Source of the DNA: Trichinella spiralis
Taxonomy: Eukaryota > Nematoda > Enoplea > Trichinellida > Trichinellidae
Assembly: GCA_000181795.3 (NCBI GenBank)
Contig: CM012954.1
Coordinates: forward strand, 1,208,951 to 1,272,950
DNA: 64,000 nt
Direction: 5' to 3'
The position numbers and the translations under genes are program-made. Shown piece by piece: positions 61,273-64,000 of this stretch (position 1 is the stretch's first letter; every line of letters begins with the position of its first letter). Under the pieces are notes generated by a model, which had not been told where the DNA came from, searched no databases, and saw only the letters and a program-made list of their open reading frames with translations.

Positions 61273-64000
61273 TCTTCAGCATCTGATGTTCCTGAAAGTT
61301 AGCAATAACAACAATAGAAAAGAAACCCGTCAGTTTCCATTCACCATATAAGTAAAGTAACATGCATAGCATGCCACCACCAAAATATCAAATCCAACTT
61401 ACCAGTTATTCATGGATGGTGTTGAAAAGCGCAATTATAGTTGACCACGTGCTAGATTGATACCATTGCAGTGAACTGCATAACCTAATAAAATCGATGT
61501 GCTTGGTCAATTGTATAATAAGTAAATTATGCAAATGACTATTTACTTTGCTTCAGGAAGAATAACCTAATTTTCCATCACTAATAGTGCAGTAAAATAA
61601 ACATTATGAGCAACATTATAAAACGAGACGATGAAATTTATTACGTTTTTATTTACTCACTTCCTATTACTACGTAATATTGCATTGTTATGCAAATCTT
61701 TTCCCTAAAATTACCTAAAACGTAAAGTTATTAACATAAAGCATCGCAAATTACTAAAAATAAACGGAAATGTTATCACTGCGTATTTATGCATGTTGTG
61801 GAATTTAGTTGCTTCAAAGTACAAGGTGATTCAATAAATTATATTTTATCAGTGCTTTTCTTCTAATCAAAATTATAATTTTAAATAGCTCCCACTGAAA
61901 ATAGTTGCGAAAATAAAATACTTTTTCAGATTTATGGAAAATTAAACAGTTGTAATGAAATTTTGTAATATGCAGTTTATGTCAGTACAGAAGTCAACAA
62001 GTGCGCAGCGTAGACATAATGTTGTTAAGCGGCTGTTCCATGGGGTATGCCGCTTGACAGCTCACCTCCACGTTCGTTTGCGCCTTAGGATAATTTATAG
62101 CAAGACTGCAAACTTGGTTGAGCACTGCATCAGCGCGCTTCATACAATGTGAGAAAAACCCTAATCGCAGAAATTCAGTAACTGACCGATTTGCAATGAA
62201 TTCAAGAAACTTATGCGGGTGACATTTCTGTATTGCTTTTTATGAAAAGAATGAAACAAAAGAATCACGAGTAGCCTGGATTTTGTTATATTGCTAGTCG
62301 ATAACAATTATGAGAAATTAGATTTATACGAGATAAAAACAGCCAAGTGCTGTTCATTCAGCTGGAAATAGGGGGTGGGCAGCATTTTCAGTTGAATGTG
62401 ATCTCTGTTCAGCTTAGTATTATTACGGGCTCAGTGATGGGGAACATTAGAAAGGAAAGGAGGGCGGGAAAGCATAGCTGGAAGGAATGAGCAAGAAATT
62501 GAAGGTTGGAGGAGGTGGAAGTTGTCATATGCGTTCTTCCACTCAATCATCACGTATAATATTCAGGCGTTGCTTCATTTATCAATACTGACAACATTCA
62601 TGGGCATTGAGTTATTTTCTCAATGACATAAAATAGGTGCATCTGTATAAGTCAGTGCTATGGGCCATACAATATCATAAAAGAAACTTTAAGGAGTCAT
62701 TTCACAAATGAAGGGCACGTTACTGCCATTCTGAAAGTATCAAAGGTGGTAGTATAAAAGTATGTTCTCTAGCTAACAGCAGCTTTCCTATGTCATGCTG
62801 AAACAATCTTGTGCACGATTTGAGCAGTGACAAGCATTTAGGGGTGCGATTGTGCGACTGCAGTATCCCGATGACAGACATTTCCTTTAAACAATTGGGC
62901 AAGTATGTTACCTTAGCAATAAACATTACAGTGGGCAGTAAAGATAATGCGGGAGGGGTTCAACTGCTATGTCAGAGTACTACTTTACATATGGATTTGT
63001 AAGGACGATTGAAAATTATAGCAAAATATACCATTAGTACTATTATATAATGGCTTGGCCGTAATAAAGTCTCGAATATTAGTTGAACATCATTACTGAA
63101 GAACAACGCGCTAGTTTCCATTCAAAAAGACTACAAGCAAACAACTCGAAAAGCTTAAAAAGCGCGCATGTTTAGTGCAGTGTGCCAAGAGAAAGAAAAA
63201 AAACATTGTATGAAAAATAGCAAATATAAGAAAATTCATACCTGTCAGCAGACCTATCAGGGATGACGTATAAAGCAAACGTAGAGTCATACATTTTGTA
63301 ACTGATGTTCATGGTTTCTTCATATTTTTAGTCTCGCAATCGCAACGTAATTGTTGCAGTGAAGCATCGAAATGACCAAATAACGCAATGCTGTAAGTAA
63401 ATAGACCGCCCTTCAGCAGCGAACATTTATACTATAATGGAGTTCCTTCAATAAACAGAAATTTATATAAGGAGCATTGCTACCGTATTTGAATAGCAGA
63501 AAGTGCACGTAGCAGAATGCCAACGGCAGTGTTTACCATCACATTTGCATAAAGTTACTCTTCTGACCTAGAAATGCATGTATGCTTTGAAAACGTATAA
63601 CAATGCAATGAGCTAACAACAAAGATTATAATAATTGCTGAACAAAAACAAAATCCTGAATACGTTACAGATCAAAGCCACTATCTATCACAAATAATAT
63701 TATGGCATAAATTAAAGAAGTATAAAATAGTGTCTTACGTAAATGGGCTGCATTGGCACGATAATAATATGACGCAGTATTCAGCAAAATTCATTCATTA
63801 ATTTAAAGGAACTGATTATTTAGTGAACATTTCAATCAGACTTTGATCAACCACTTTTAAGAGAAGAAAAATGAATGCAAAAAACAGAAGAATGGCAAAA
63901 CATGACATTTACTTAAAACACAAGCATAATGAATTGATTATTTTATGTAATGCACATGCAGCTGAGTACTGAAAATGTGCATCGCGGTGTCATTTTAAAA
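61273..64000 (-). repeat. right arm of the large inverted repeat (runs off the window)
   Basis: Reverse complement of 53816-56544 and, in its outer part, of the end of both 6-kb block copies (so a third copy of that sequence). It still matches at base 64000, so the true arm is longer. Individual differences side sometimes with block copy 1 and sometimes with copy 2, so it is not simply a flipped copy of either. Confidence 0.92.

Noticed and set aside
53816-64000. Terminal inverted repeats of a large DNA element (Maverick/Polinton or other)
   Set aside because: No polymerase, integrase, capsid, transposase or other element gene was seen in the spacer, and the arm sequence is also found joined to ASTE1, so a segmental inverted duplication fits better.

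Overview
The window is nuclear DNA from an animal, most likely a nematode and probably a clade I (Trichuris/Trichinella-like) one. The protein-coding genes are split by many short introns with TTTCAG-, TTTAG- or TTAAG-type acceptors, the background is AT-rich, and one gene belongs to the DUF273 glycosyltransferase-like family, which I know mainly from nematodes. The genus is an inference; no rRNA or other species marker is present. No tRNA, rRNA, CRISPR or bacterial operon was found.

The first 42 kb is a compact conserved gene block. SURF4 (ER cargo receptor, 5' end outside the window) converges on an EXTL3 homologue (heparan sulfate chain initiation) on the minus strand. EXTL3 is divergent from a small single-pass membrane protein gene. 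Then comes a run on the plus strand: UTP15, LSM2, DNLZ/Zim17, RPS13, COQ4, FCF2, NDUFV1, a neuropathy target esterase (PNPLA6/7 type), COA4, a secreted antistasin/Kunitz-like protein, an intronless GC-rich DUF273 gene, the proteasome activator PA200/PSME4 and ASTE1. Themes are ribosome and RNA biogenesis (UTP15, FCF2, LSM2, RPS13) and mitochondria (DNLZ, COQ4, NDUFV1, COA4). LSM2, DNLZ, RPS13, COQ4 and FCF2 lie only 133-222 bp apart on one strand.

The most notable gene-level feature is in the esterase gene: two adjacent, equal-length (117 nt), phase-matched exons encode alternative versions of the segment with the catalytic aspartate, one ending DGC-Y and the other DGG-Y. They look like mutually exclusive exons, and a (TAA)16 microsatellite starts at the second exon's donor site.

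From 42.9 kb the window becomes repetitive. A 6-kb block (3' half of ASTE1, a CCDC137-like minus-strand gene, and non-coding DNA) occurs twice, separated by a run of 10 N. The geometry is that of two overlapping contigs or haplotypes joined end to end rather than merged. The second copy runs into a large inverted repeat (arms about 53816-56544 and 61273-64000, the latter running off the window). Its 4.7-kb spacer holds an array of AGGTAAGT motifs (5' splice-site consensus), a palindrome-rich core and an array of the same motif in antisense. I find no supportable protein-coding gene between about 50.9 and 64 kb.
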